Assembly: GCF_004362015.1 (NCBI RefSeq)
Contig: NZ_SNWW01000012.1
Location: forward strand, 1-64,000
Length of the DNA stretch: 64,000 nt
Source of the DNA: Flavobacterium chryseum
Lineage (GTDB): Bacteria > Bacteroidota > Bacteroidia > Flavobacteriales > Flavobacteriaceae
Reading direction: 5' to 3'
Notes under the pieces: generated by a model
The model's input: the letters and a program-made list of their open reading frames with translations, nothing else
Told to the model about the DNA's origin: nothing
The model's database searches: none
In this document: positions 25,350 to 33,344 of the stretch, in pieces
Layout: each line of letters begins with the position of its first letter
How positions within the stretch are numbered: the stretch's first letter is position 1
Made by a program: the position numbers and the translations under genes

Positions 25350-26126
25350 ATGAAAATAGCTACTTATAACGTAAACGGAGTTAACGGACGCTTAAATGTA
25401 TTATTAAAATGGCTTGAAGAAGCTGCACCAGATGTTGTGTGTCTGCAGGAATTAAAAGCACCTCAGGATAAATTTCCGCTTAAAGCGATTAATGATGCCG
25501 GTTACAATGCCATTTGGCACGGACAAAAGCAATGGAATGGCGTTGCAATTCTTGCCCGAAATATGGAGATTGAAGAGATAACTCGCGTTCTTCCAGGAGA
25601 TGAAGAGGACGTACAGAGTCGTTATATTGAAGCTTTAATTAACGGAATCGTGATTGCATGCCTTTATCTTCCAAATGGAAATCCAGCACCGGGCCCAAAA
25701 TTAGAATATAAACTAAAATGGTTCGATCGTCTGGCTGAGCGTGCCGAAACTTTACTTAAGTTAAAAACTCCTGTAATACTTATTGGCGATTACAATGTTA
25801 TGCCAACGGAACTGGATGTTTATAAACCTGAAAAATGGGTAAACGATGCACTTTTCAGACCTGAAATAAGAAAGGCTTTTAAAGATCTTGTCGAGCAAGG
25901 ATGGACAGATGCGATTCGTACATTATATCCCGATGAGAAAATTTACACTTTTTGGGATTATTTTAGAAATGCCTATCAACGAGATGCAGGTTTGAGAATT
26001 GATCATTTTTTACTAAGCCCGCAAATAGCTAAAAAATTAAACTCCGGAGGAGTTGACCGACATGTGCGGGGTTGGGAAAAAACAAGCGATCATGCGCCTG
26101 TTTGGATTGAAATTGACAAAAAATAA
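25350..26126 (+). CDS. xth: Exodeoxyribonuclease III (AP endonuclease)
   Basis: The 258-residue enzyme belongs to the EEP nuclease superfamily: IATYNVNGVNGR, VCLQELKAPQ (catalytic Glu), LIGDYNVMPTELDVY (Asp-Asn), RIDHFLLSP and TSDHAPVWIEI (catalytic His). It opens DNA at abasic sites and degrades 3' ends. It forms a repair cluster with the DnaQ/GIY-YIG gene upstream and alkB seven bases downstream. Confidence 0.94.
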   Translation: MKIATYNVNGVNGRLNVLLKWLEEAAPDVVCLQELKAPQDKFPLKAINDAGYNAIWHGQKQWNGVAILARNMEIEEITRVLPGDEEDVQSRYIEALINGIVIACLYLPNGNPAPGPKLEYKLKWFDRLAERAETLLKLKTPVILIGDYNVMPTELDVYKPEKWVNDALFRPEIRKAFKDLVEQGWTDAIRTLYPDEKIYTFWDYFRNAYQRDAGLRIDHFLLSPQIAKKLNSGGVDRHVRGWEKTSDHAPVWIEIDKK

Positions 26127-26133
26127 ATGGAAA

Positions 26134-26760
26134 ATGACACTATTTAACGACACCGAATTATTTACCACAGGTTTGGAAGGAAAAAAAGTATTTGATATTC
26201 CTGATTCTGAATTGATTTTGATTGATAACTTCTTTACTAAAGAAGAATCTGATCGTCTTTATGAAAAACTGCTTCATCAAACGAAATGGAGAGAATATGA
26301 GATGGAAATTTACGATAAAACCTATACCGTTCCACGAATGATTTCATGGTATGAAGACAAAGATAATCCCGGAGCAGATCAAAACGGTCCTGACTGGACT
26401 TATGAATTGTTAAAAATTAGAGGTCGCGTCGAAAAAGAAACTCAGCTCGATTTTAATACCGTCTTGCTCAATTTATACAGAAACGGAAATGATGGCGTGG
26501 GCTGGCACAGCGATAAAGAACACAATACAGGACCAAATCAAATTATTGCTTCGGTAACTTTTGGAGAAACCAGAATGTTCAGATTACGTCATAAATTTAA
26601 AAAAGAGATTCCACAAGTAGAGATTCCGCTGCATCATGGCTCTTTTTTATTGATGGCCGGAACAACAAATAGTTATTGGCAACATCAGGTGCCTAAGACT
26701 GCCAGACATGTATTACCAAGAATTAATTTGACATTTAGAAGAGTTAATCGACAAATATGA
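26134..26760 (+). CDS. alkB: AlkB-like 2-oxoglutarate/Fe(II) dioxygenase
   Basis: The 208-residue protein has the iron-binding pair His-Asp in GVGWHSDKEH, the distal His in SYWQHQVPK, and the oxoglutarate-binding Arg pair in RINLTFRRV. FRLRHKFKK and FLLMAGTTN complete the AlkB fold. Such enzymes strip alkyl groups from N1-methyladenine and N3-methylcytosine in DNA. The start at ATG 26134 avoids an overlap with xth that a longer frame (from 26053) would need. It is the last gene of the repair cluster. Confidence 0.92.
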   Translation: MTLFNDTELFTTGLEGKKVFDIPDSELILIDNFFTKEESDRLYEKLLHQTKWREYEMEIYDKTYTVPRMISWYEDKDNPGADQNGPDWTYELLKIRGRVEKETQLDFNTVLLNLYRNGNDGVGWHSDKEHNTGPNQIIASVTFGETRMFRLRHKFKKEIPQVEIPLHHGSFLLMAGTTNSYWQHQVPKTARHVLPRINLTFRRVNRQI

Positions 26761-26879
26761 TCGTGATTATAAATTTAATTCTTTTTAGCCTTATGTTTTT
26801 TTTGAATGAAAATTCCTTTACCAAAAGTTAAAACATCCACAGTATGAACCTTTTGTTAGGCAACCCTTATCTTTTTTAT

Positions 26880-26887
26880 TACTTTTG
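26880..26887 (+). promoter_or_regulatory. -7 promoter element of the DUF1810 gene
   Basis: TACTTTTG matches TAnnTTTG 27 bases before the start codon at 26915. The nearest TTTG upstream (26852-26855) is 24 bases away, slightly wide. The element sits inside the 5' extension of the longest open frame, which supports the later start. Confidence 0.55.
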
Positions 26888-26914
26888 CAACCCTTTTTTA
26901 AATACAATATTATA

Positions 26915-27376
26915 ATGTCATATTCAAATAATGATTTAACGCGTTTTTTAGATGCGCAAAACAAACTTTATCTTACTGCCCATTCTGAAATTAGTAAAGG
27001 AAAAAAAGAAACACACTGGATGTGGTTCATTTTTCCTCAAATAAAAGGACTTGGTAGGAGTGATACTGCAAATCTTTATGGAATTGCCGATTTAAAAGAA
27101 GCAACGGAATTTTTAGAACATCCAATTTTAGGAAAACATCTTATAGAAATTTCAGAACTATTTTTGACTTTTAAAAGAAAATCAGCAGATGGCATTCTAG
27201 GAGATTTAGATGCCCGAAAATTACGTTCCTCAATGACGCTTTTTTCTTTAGTAGAAAATGCAAATCCTGTATTTCAGGAAATATTAAATGCTTTTTTCTC
27301 TGGCGAATCAGATCCGCTTACTATTTCTATTATTAATTCAACTATAAAATCTTCTGTTGAGTCTGCTATTGTATAA
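26915..27376 (+). CDS. DUF1810 family protein
   Basis: The 153-residue soluble protein is a full-length DUF1810 member: RFLDAQNKLYLTAHSEI, the family hallmark THWMWFIFPQIKGLGRS, the middle YGI-L-EA--FL--P-LG motif and the end SMTLFS. The function of the family is unknown. Start at ATG 26915 gives the usual N-terminus; the upstream TTG adds ten residues lying over the promoter. The gene ends in its own terminator. Confidence 0.9.
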   Translation: MSYSNNDLTRFLDAQNKLYLTAHSEISKGKKETHWMWFIFPQIKGLGRSDTANLYGIADLKEATEFLEHPILGKHLIEISELFLTFKRKSADGILGDLDARKLRSSMTLFSLVENANPVFQEILNAFFSGESDPLTISIINSTIKSSVESAIV

Positions 27377-27395
27377 CTACTCATAGATTTTAATC

Positions 27396-27429
27396 AAAAG
27401 ACACTGCTATTAAGTAGTGTCTTTTTTTT
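27396..27429 (+). terminator. Terminator of the DUF1810 gene
   Basis: AAAAGACACT and AGTGTCTTTT form a 10-bp stem (with short extension) followed by a T-run. Confidence 0.8.
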
Positions 27430-27434
27430 CAAGT

Positions 27435-27487
27435 TTTTTTGTCACGCAGATTTTGCACATTGAGCGGATTCTAATCTGTGGCAAAAT
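27435..27487. repeat. GTCACGCAGATT-type inverted repeat
   Basis: TTTTTGTCACGCAGATT and AATCTGTGGCAAAAT pair imperfectly. The layout and T-rich edges resemble the GCCACGAATTACAC elements, and it too lies between convergent genes. Confidence 0.55.
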
Positions 27488-27499
27488 GTATAACAAACA

Positions 27500-27527
27500 A
27501 AAGCGCCTTGCTAATACAAGGCGCTTT
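27500..27527 (-). terminator. Terminator of the APC permease gene
   Basis: AAAGCGCCTTG and CAAGGCGCTTT form a perfect 11-bp stem with a six-base loop, 46 bases past the stop of the minus-strand permease gene. Confidence 0.85.
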
Positions 27528-27573
27528 CTATTTTATTCTTCTGAAAAGTTAACTTAGAATCTCAGTACTTTTT

Positions 27574-28986
27574 CTAAACTTCTTTCGGTTTTGTTACGTA
27601 ATAAACCGGAATTCCAATTAACATAATTAAGATTCCCCAACCACAAGTTGAAAATTTCGTGATAAGTAATGAAATACAAATTGCTGATGCGATTACGATG
27701 TATAATAATGGTAAAAATGGATATCCGAATGCTTTATATGGTCTTTCTACATCTGGCATTTTTTTACGTAAAATGAAGATTCCGTAGATTGTTAAAATGT
27801 AAAAAATCAAAACGATAATGATTACGAAATCTAATAAATCACCATATTTTCCTGTCAGGCACAAAGCCGAAGCCCAAATACATTGCGCCCATAATGCCCA
27901 AGCCGGAACGCTAGATTCGTTAAGAATGGCCGCTTTTTTAAAGAACAAACCATCTTTTGCCATTGTATAATATACTCTTGCACCTGCCATGATTAGTCCG
28001 TTGTTGCAGGCAAAAGTCGAAATCATAATGGTGATTGCAATAATCAAAGTTCCGATATCTCCAAAAATATATTGTGAAGCAACCACTGCTACTCTATCTG
28101 ATTTTGCAGTTGCAATTTCATTTAAAGGAATGACAGCCAAATACATGATATTGGTTAAAACATAAATAATCGTTACAATGAAAGTTCCAAGAAATAAACT
28201 AAAACCAACATTACGTTTTGGGTTTTTAATTTCACCAGCAATAAAAGTAACTCCGTTCCAGGCATCACTTGAGAATAACGATCCTACCATTGCGGCAGAA
28301 ATTCCGGTAATCAAAGCCGTTCCGCTAATGGGTAACCACGAACCATTTTCGGCGTTGTATGAACGTGTTGTCCAGGCATCTGCCCAGTTAGCATCCCAAA
28401 CCGAAGCTTTTGCAGCCAATGTTAATCCGAAAACGATTAAACCCAACAATGATAATATTTTGATAATCGTTAAAACAGTCTGTAGAATTTTACTGTTTTT
28501 TACTCCACGACTATTAATATAAGTCAGTAAAACAATCGTAAAAATCGAAACAATTTGAGCAGCATTTAGCTTAAAAGCACCTAACTCAAACAATATATTT
28601 TCATCACTTAAAGGTTCATAAATATAAGCTGCAAACTTAGAAAAAGCTACACCAACGGCAGCGATAGTTCCGGTTTGAATCACGGCAAAAAAGCTCCAGC
28701 CGTATAAAAAAGCAATTAGTTTGTTGTAGGCTTCTTTCAGGTACACATATTGTCCTCCAGCTTTAGGGAACATCGCACTCAATTCGCCATAACTTACGGC
28801 GGCAATAATGGTAATTAATCCTGAGATAAGCCAAATTAAAGTTAGCCATCCTGCAGATCCTACTTGTCTGGCAATATCGGCACTTACGATAAATATTCCC
28901 GATCCAATCATAGAACCAACTACAAGCATGGTTCCGTCTAGTAATCCGAGTTCTCTTTTAAAATTTTCCTGATCGTTTTCTTGCAT
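27574..28986 (-). CDS. APC-superfamily amino acid permease
   Basis: The 470-residue inner-membrane protein has twelve hydrophobic segments. Its first helix carries the APC substrate-binding motif GSMIGSGIFI, and the sixth-helix region SSDAWNGVTFIAGEIKNPKRN is conserved in LAT/Cat-type transporters. PKAGGQYVYLKEAYN is also typical. It most resembles amino acid exchangers and permeases; the substrate cannot be fixed. It is monocistronic. Confidence 0.92.
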   Translation of the reverse strand: MQENDQENFKRELGLLDGTMLVVGSMIGSGIFIVSADIARQVGSAGWLTLIWLISGLITIIAAVSYGELSAMFPKAGGQYVYLKEAYNKLIAFLYGWSFFAVIQTGTIAAVGVAFSKFAAYIYEPLSDENILFELGAFKLNAAQIVSIFTIVLLTYINSRGVKNSKILQTVLTIIKILSLLGLIVFGLTLAAKASVWDANWADAWTTRSYNAENGSWLPISGTALITGISAAMVGSLFSSDAWNGVTFIAGEIKNPKRNVGFSLFLGTFIVTIIYVLTNIMYLAVIPLNEIATAKSDRVAVVASQYIFGDIGTLIIAITIMISTFACNNGLIMAGARVYYTMAKDGLFFKKAAILNESSVPAWALWAQCIWASALCLTGKYGDLLDFVIIIVLIFYILTIYGIFILRKKMPDVERPYKAFGYPFLPLLYIVIASAICISLLITKFSTCGWGILIMLIGIPVYYVTKPKEV

Positions 28987-29077
28987 TATTTTAGTTTTTG
29001 GGTTGGTTAAAGATATACTTTTTTCTGAAATTTTTTAATTCGATCATTAGATTTTAGCTATTGATTTTATCTTTTTT

Positions 29078-29162
29078 GGGCGTGTCCCTCTGGGTCGGGC
29101 TTTCGGCTATATCTTTTACGGCGCTTCGCTAATAAAAGGATACCGCCTCTATCCCTCACGCA
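29078..29162. repeat. GGGCGTGTCCCTC...CCCTCACGC repeat element
   Basis: This 85-base element is bracketed by GCGTG (29080-29084) and CACGC (29157-29161). Inside, TATCTTTTA pairs with TAAAAGGATA around a GGCGCTTCGCT loop. I recall the same sequence as a frequent intergenic element in Flavobacterium and related genera. It is clearly GC-richer than its surroundings. It lies in the gap between the permease and the small lipoprotein gene. Confidence 0.7.
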
Positions 29163-29285
29163 ATTCCGTTTTCATAAGAAATAATTGTGTTATGGTTTTC
29201 CATAAAATTATTGATTCCATTCCTTTAAATTTGAGTAATTAAAATTTCTTATTATTTATAAAATATATAAACTAAACCAAAGATT

Positions 29286-29732
29286 ATGAAATCAATTATA
29301 CCTTCTTTAATTATCGCTATTTTATTCTTTAGCTGCAATCAAAAAGTAGAAAATAAAGTTGTAGTAAAAGAACAGCTTCAAATCCAAGAAATAAATATAG
29401 CGAAAGAAAACACTTTAAAGACTTTTACTTACGAAGAAATTGCCAAATATACAATGGCATCAATTATGGGACAATCTCCAAAAATAATTAAAGTAATAAA
29501 AAATGGTAATTTGTATTATGTATCGTATACTAGGAAGTCAGACAATAAAAAATTTGATTACAAAATAAAATTTACCGGTAATAAAATAATTTGGGCAAAT
29601 ATTGATGGAAGATGGAGAGATTCTGAATATGATGAAAAAATTAGTTTTCGAGAAAATAATCAAATATTATATATAATCCAATCTTTTGAAGATGGATCTG
29701 AAGATATCGAGGAATATAAAAAAGGACAATAA
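29286..29732 (+). CDS. Small lipoprotein of unknown function
   Basis: The 148-residue protein starts with a lipoprotein signal (MKSIIPSLIIAILFFSC, lipidated C17). The mature part is charged and contains the tryptophan-bearing IIWANIDGRWRDSEYDE, suggestive of a small beta-sandwich. I do not recognise the family. The stop codon lies within a tandem duplication of the 10-mer AAAGGACAAT. It stands alone between a repeat element and a 425-base AT-rich gap. Confidence 0.7.
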   Translation: MKSIIPSLIIAILFFSCNQKVENKVVVKEQLQIQEINIAKENTLKTFTYEEIAKYTMASIMGQSPKIIKVIKNGNLYYVSYTRKSDNKKFDYKIKFTGNKIIWANIDGRWRDSEYDEKISFRENNQILYIIQSFEDGSEDIEEYKKGQ

Positions 29733-30157
29733 AGGACAATAAAGACTATAATAAAATCTCAATAACAACTTTAATCTATTCATTTCTTCTGAATAGTTAA
29801 ACAAAATTCACTTATTTTCATTTCTTTTTTCTCATGAAACGAAATGAATATATTGTTTACATTTATTTATTACACTCTAAAATTAAAAAAATACTCCGCC
29901 TCGAAACATAATTTACTCTATTTCAGTAAATTAAACAATAAAAAATGTTTAAAAAATTTAACAAGAAAAAAAGCATCATTTGTAAAACCGTATTATTTTT
30001 TTATTAAATTTGTATAAAGTATCAAAACAATGTTAAAATTTAGAAAATATAATTAACATTTGTTTAATTTTCAGACAATACTCATGCCCTGTAGATTATT
30101 ACTGAAAACATCTTTGCAAAAGTTGAGATCAATTATTAACCTACAAATTCAGAAGTT
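29733..30157. other. AT-rich gap
   Basis: I see no gene, tRNA or strong hairpin here. CATCTTTG at 30109-30116 differs by one base from the -7 consensus and lies 42 bases before the kinase start; it may be its promoter. Confidence 0.4.
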
Positions 30158-31582
30158 ATGTTTAAGTTCAAAGCTTTTAAGAAACTTCGTTTTCCAAACG
30201 TTTTCATTCTTCTGCTAATTGTATTTTTTTCTTGTGCATTATTAATTTGTATCAATTTTTTTACCATCAAAACTTTATCTGCAAATAGAGCTTACATAAA
30301 TGGCGAATCACATTATTCGAAAGGTCAAAAAGATGCTTCACGGCATTTAATTACTTATTTATACACTCAGGATCCAAATCAGTGGAAACTGTATTTAGAA
30401 GAATTAAAAGTTCCTCAAGGCGATGGTACTGCCCGAATGACTTTGTTAAAAGTGGGCGATAATGAAGTAGCCAGAAAAGCATTGCTTGTAGGTAGAAATC
30501 ATCCGGAGGATTTAGATGATCTTGTTTGGTTGTTTGTCAATTTCAAAAAGGTATCTTTTTTAGCAAAAGCAATTCACGAATGGGAACAAGGCGATAAATT
30601 AATTTTTAAACTTTTCATTATAGGACAACAAATCGATGCCAAAATAAAACACAAAATATTGACTGTTACTGATCAGCAAAATTTTCTTCATGAAATTAGT
30701 GTCATCAGTGACAAACTTACCATTAACGAACGCAATTTTTCGAACACACTTGGTGAAGGAACACGGAAAATAAAAGACTTGCTCGTTTTTACAAATGTTC
30801 TTTTTACGCTGATCATTGTCTGCAGCGTTTGTCTTTACTATTCTATAATGGTAAAACGATTAATTGTTTCTAAAAAAGAAATCGAGGTTAAAAACGAAAA
30901 TTTAGTATTGGTAAATCATGAACTTGATCGTTTTGTCTATAGTGCTTCGCACGATTTAAGATCCCCGATAACTTCTTTAAAAGGCTTAATAGAAATTACA
31001 CAATCAGAAGAAAATGTATGTCAGATTAGAGAATATTTAAAACTAATGTATACGAGCCTGGCCAGACAAGATCAGTTTATTAGCGACATCATAGATTATT
31101 CTAAAAACAAACGAAAACAGATCATTATGGAACCTGTGAGTCTGCGGGAACTTTTTGACGAGGCCATTGCACAGCTTATGCATTTCGAAAATGCCAATCA
31201 AATTGCTATTACAAAAGAGTTATTGGTTGATGAAATTGAGAGCGACAGTTTACGCTTAAAAATCATTATCTCTAATTTACTTTCAAATGCTATAAAATAT
31301 GCTGATAATAGCAAACAAGAAATGATTATCTCGATTAAAACTTATATCGTTGATGGTTTAAACAAAATTGAAATATCAGACAACGGAATTGGAATTAAAG
31401 ACGAGTTTAAAGAACATATTTTTGAAATGTACTTTGGAACAAACAAAAATAAAGGATCAGGATTAGGACTTTATATCGTAAAAGAAGCGGTTGAAAATAT
31501 TAGGGGAAATATTTATATGTCTTCAGAAAATAACATTGGAAGTAAATTTATTGTAACAATACCAAGCGCAAATGGAATTTAA
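30158..31582 (+). CDS. Membrane histidine kinase
   Basis: The 474-residue kinase has two membrane helices (about 16-40 and 209-232) around a periplasmic helical region of about 165 residues that resembles a four-helix-bundle sensor. It lacks HAMP and PAS domains. The phospho-acceptor is H265 in YSASHDLRSPITS; the ATPase domain shows NLLSNAIKYAD, ISDNGIGI and GSGLGLYIVKE. The response regulator gene overlaps its last 11 bases, which indicates translational coupling. Confidence 0.92.
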   Translation: MFKFKAFKKLRFPNVFILLLIVFFSCALLICINFFTIKTLSANRAYINGESHYSKGQKDASRHLITYLYTQDPNQWKLYLEELKVPQGDGTARMTLLKVGDNEVARKALLVGRNHPEDLDDLVWLFVNFKKVSFLAKAIHEWEQGDKLIFKLFIIGQQIDAKIKHKILTVTDQQNFLHEISVISDKLTINERNFSNTLGEGTRKIKDLLVFTNVLFTLIIVCSVCLYYSIMVKRLIVSKKEIEVKNENLVLVNHELDRFVYSASHDLRSPITSLKGLIEITQSEENVCQIREYLKLMYTSLARQDQFISDIIDYSKNKRKQIIMEPVSLRELFDEAIAQLMHFENANQIAITKELLVDEIESDSLRLKIIISNLLSNAIKYADNSKQEMIISIKTYIVDGLNKIEISDNGIGIKDEFKEHIFEMYFGTNKNKGSGLGLYIVKEAVENIRGNIYMSSENNIGSKFIVTIPSANGI

Positions 31583-31958
31583 ACCTGTATTTTTATTAAT
31601 TGATGATAACCTGATAGACCAGCTTGTTACTAAACAACTTATAAAAAAAACTCTTGATGCTGACTTAATTATTGCTAATAATGGCGAAGAAGGCATTCAG
31701 TGGCTTTACAATCATCAAAATTTAAAATCATTGATTATCTTATTGGATATTCAAATGCCAATAATGAATGGTTTTGGATTCTTGTCTGAATATGATAAGC
31801 TAAGCGAGGAATTTAAAAAAGAAATTCACATTTATGTCCTTTCATCTACTTTGGATGCGGATGAAATTAAACAAATTGAAGACAATAATTATGTGACAGA
31901 TTTTTTAAGCAAACCACTTCCAATTGAAGAGTTTAAAAAGAAAATATATCTTAGTTAA
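31572..31958 (+). CDS. Single-domain response regulator (CheY-like)
   Basis: The 128-residue protein is one receiver domain with acidic pair D11/D12, phospho-acceptor D59 (ILLDIQMPIMNG), Ser/Thr in VLSST and Lys in FLSKPLP. There is no output domain, so it must act by protein contact or pass the phosphate on. The overlap with the kinase gene makes that kinase its likely donor. It is convergent with the LysM gene, two bases apart. Confidence 0.93.
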   Translation: MEFKPVFLLIDDNLIDQLVTKQLIKKTLDADLIIANNGEEGIQWLYNHQNLKSLIILLDIQMPIMNGFGFLSEYDKLSEEFKKEIHIYVLSSTLDADEIKQIEDNNYVTDFLSKPLPIEEFKKKIYLS

Positions 31959-31960
31959 TG

Positions 31961-33094
31961 TTATTGAACCACGCGATTTACTTGCGAAAAAGCTCGTTGA
32001 TAGTAAGCTTCTTTTGTTGAAGAAATCATAACACCACCGTGAGTTGAGGAATGCACAAATTTAATTTCTCCATCAACTACTTCGACCACCATTCCAACAT
32101 GATTAATTTGATTCCTTCCGTTAGTTTTAAAGAAAATTAAATCTCCTTTTTGAGCTTCATCACTTGTAACTACCATTCCCATTCTCGATTGTTCTATCGA
32201 GCTTCTGGGCAACTTAATATCAAAACTGCTAAAAGTCGAAATCATTAAACCTGAGCAATCAAAACCTGCTTTTGTAGTTCCTCCTGATCGGTATCTTGTA
32301 CCAATATTTTCAGTTGCATTTACAATTAACTGATTAACCAAATCAGAGTGATTACTAACTTTTATTATTGTATTTGTACTTGTTGAATCTTTTTTTACAG
32401 AAGCATCGGCAATAGCTGTTTCCGCCGTTAACATTGGATCTTTTATTTCCTGACTTGTGGCAGAAGCTGCTGCATCGGCCTTTTCTTTTGTCGTTCGAAT
32501 TTTTAGAACATATCCTACAGGCAATTGACCTTTTATGAATGGGTTTTGTTTTTCTAATTCTACAACTGTTATTCCGTATCTTTTTGCAATGGCATATTTG
32601 GTTTCTTTAGGCAAAACCTCTACGACAACTTCTACTTCATTAGATATTTGATTATTCTCAATTGGTTTTTCCGTTATTGCAACTGCGTTTGATGGAATAG
32701 CAATTTGCTGCCCTACTTTCAAACCTTCTGTTTCCAGAAGTGGATTGGCCTTTTTTAAATCCTCTACCGAAACATTATATTTCTTTGAGATTCCCCACAA
32801 TGTTTCTTTAGCTAAAACCTCGTGTGCACCAGGATTATTATTTACAACTGTTTCACTTACTGCTACTACTTTTGTATTGGCTTGATTTGTATTTGGAATT
32901 AATAAAACTGAATTTAGTTTTAAAATTTTAGGAGCATTAGGATTTGCTTCTATAATTGCTTTGGGTTTTACTCCGTATTTTTTTGCAATTACTGTGATAT
33001 TCTCACCTTTAGAAATGGTATGTTTTATATATTTTTCCTGCGAAAAAACACTACAACTAAAAAACAACAACATGACGACTAATCTATAAATCAT
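31961..33094 (-). CDS. LysM and NlpC/P60 peptidoglycan hydrolase
   Basis: The 377-residue exported protein has a signal peptide (ends VFSQ), then three LysM repeats (about 20-68, 89-135 and 155-200, each with the ISKKYNVSVEDLKKANP-like pattern), a Ser/Thr-rich linker, and an NlpC/P60 domain (about 250-375). The catalytic Cys is C280 in GFDCSGLMIS and the His is H332 in NHVGMVVE. Such enzymes bind glycan strands and cut the peptide stem between D-Glu and the diamino acid. It is a single gene whose stop nearly touches the response regulator's stop. Confidence 0.93.
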   Translation of the reverse strand: MIYRLVVMLLFFSCSVFSQEKYIKHTISKGENITVIAKKYGVKPKAIIEANPNAPKILKLNSVLLIPNTNQANTKVVAVSETVVNNNPGAHEVLAKETLWGISKKYNVSVEDLKKANPLLETEGLKVGQQIAIPSNAVAITEKPIENNQISNEVEVVVEVLPKETKYAIAKRYGITVVELEKQNPFIKGQLPVGYVLKIRTTKEKADAAASATSQEIKDPMLTAETAIADASVKKDSTSTNTIIKVSNHSDLVNQLIVNATENIGTRYRSGGTTKAGFDCSGLMISTFSSFDIKLPRSSIEQSRMGMVVTSDEAQKGDLIFFKTNGRNQINHVGMVVEVVDGEIKFVHSSTHGGVMISSTKEAYYQRAFSQVNRVVQ

Positions 33095-33289
33095 AATTTG
33101 GGGGAATTATTTTCATTATCTCTTTACAATCAACAACATAACATCTAAAGAGACAAATTTGATTACTGATGGAGCGAATTTAACTTTTTTATGTAAAAAA
33201 AACACTTTTTTTAACAACTAATTTCTACTCTTCAATATTTCAAAACATTAATACATAATAAAAAACTTACAAATATATAACTTTAAAAT

Positions 33290-33322
33290 AAAAAACGCTC
33301 TGTTTTCACAGAACGTTTTTTT
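33290..33322 (-). terminator. Terminator of acnA
   Basis: AAAAAACGCTCTG and CAGAACGTTTTTTT pair with one mismatch; on the minus strand a T-run follows. It lies just past the acnA stop. Confidence 0.75.
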
Positions 33323-33344
33323 ATTTTAACTAAATTTTAAAAAT

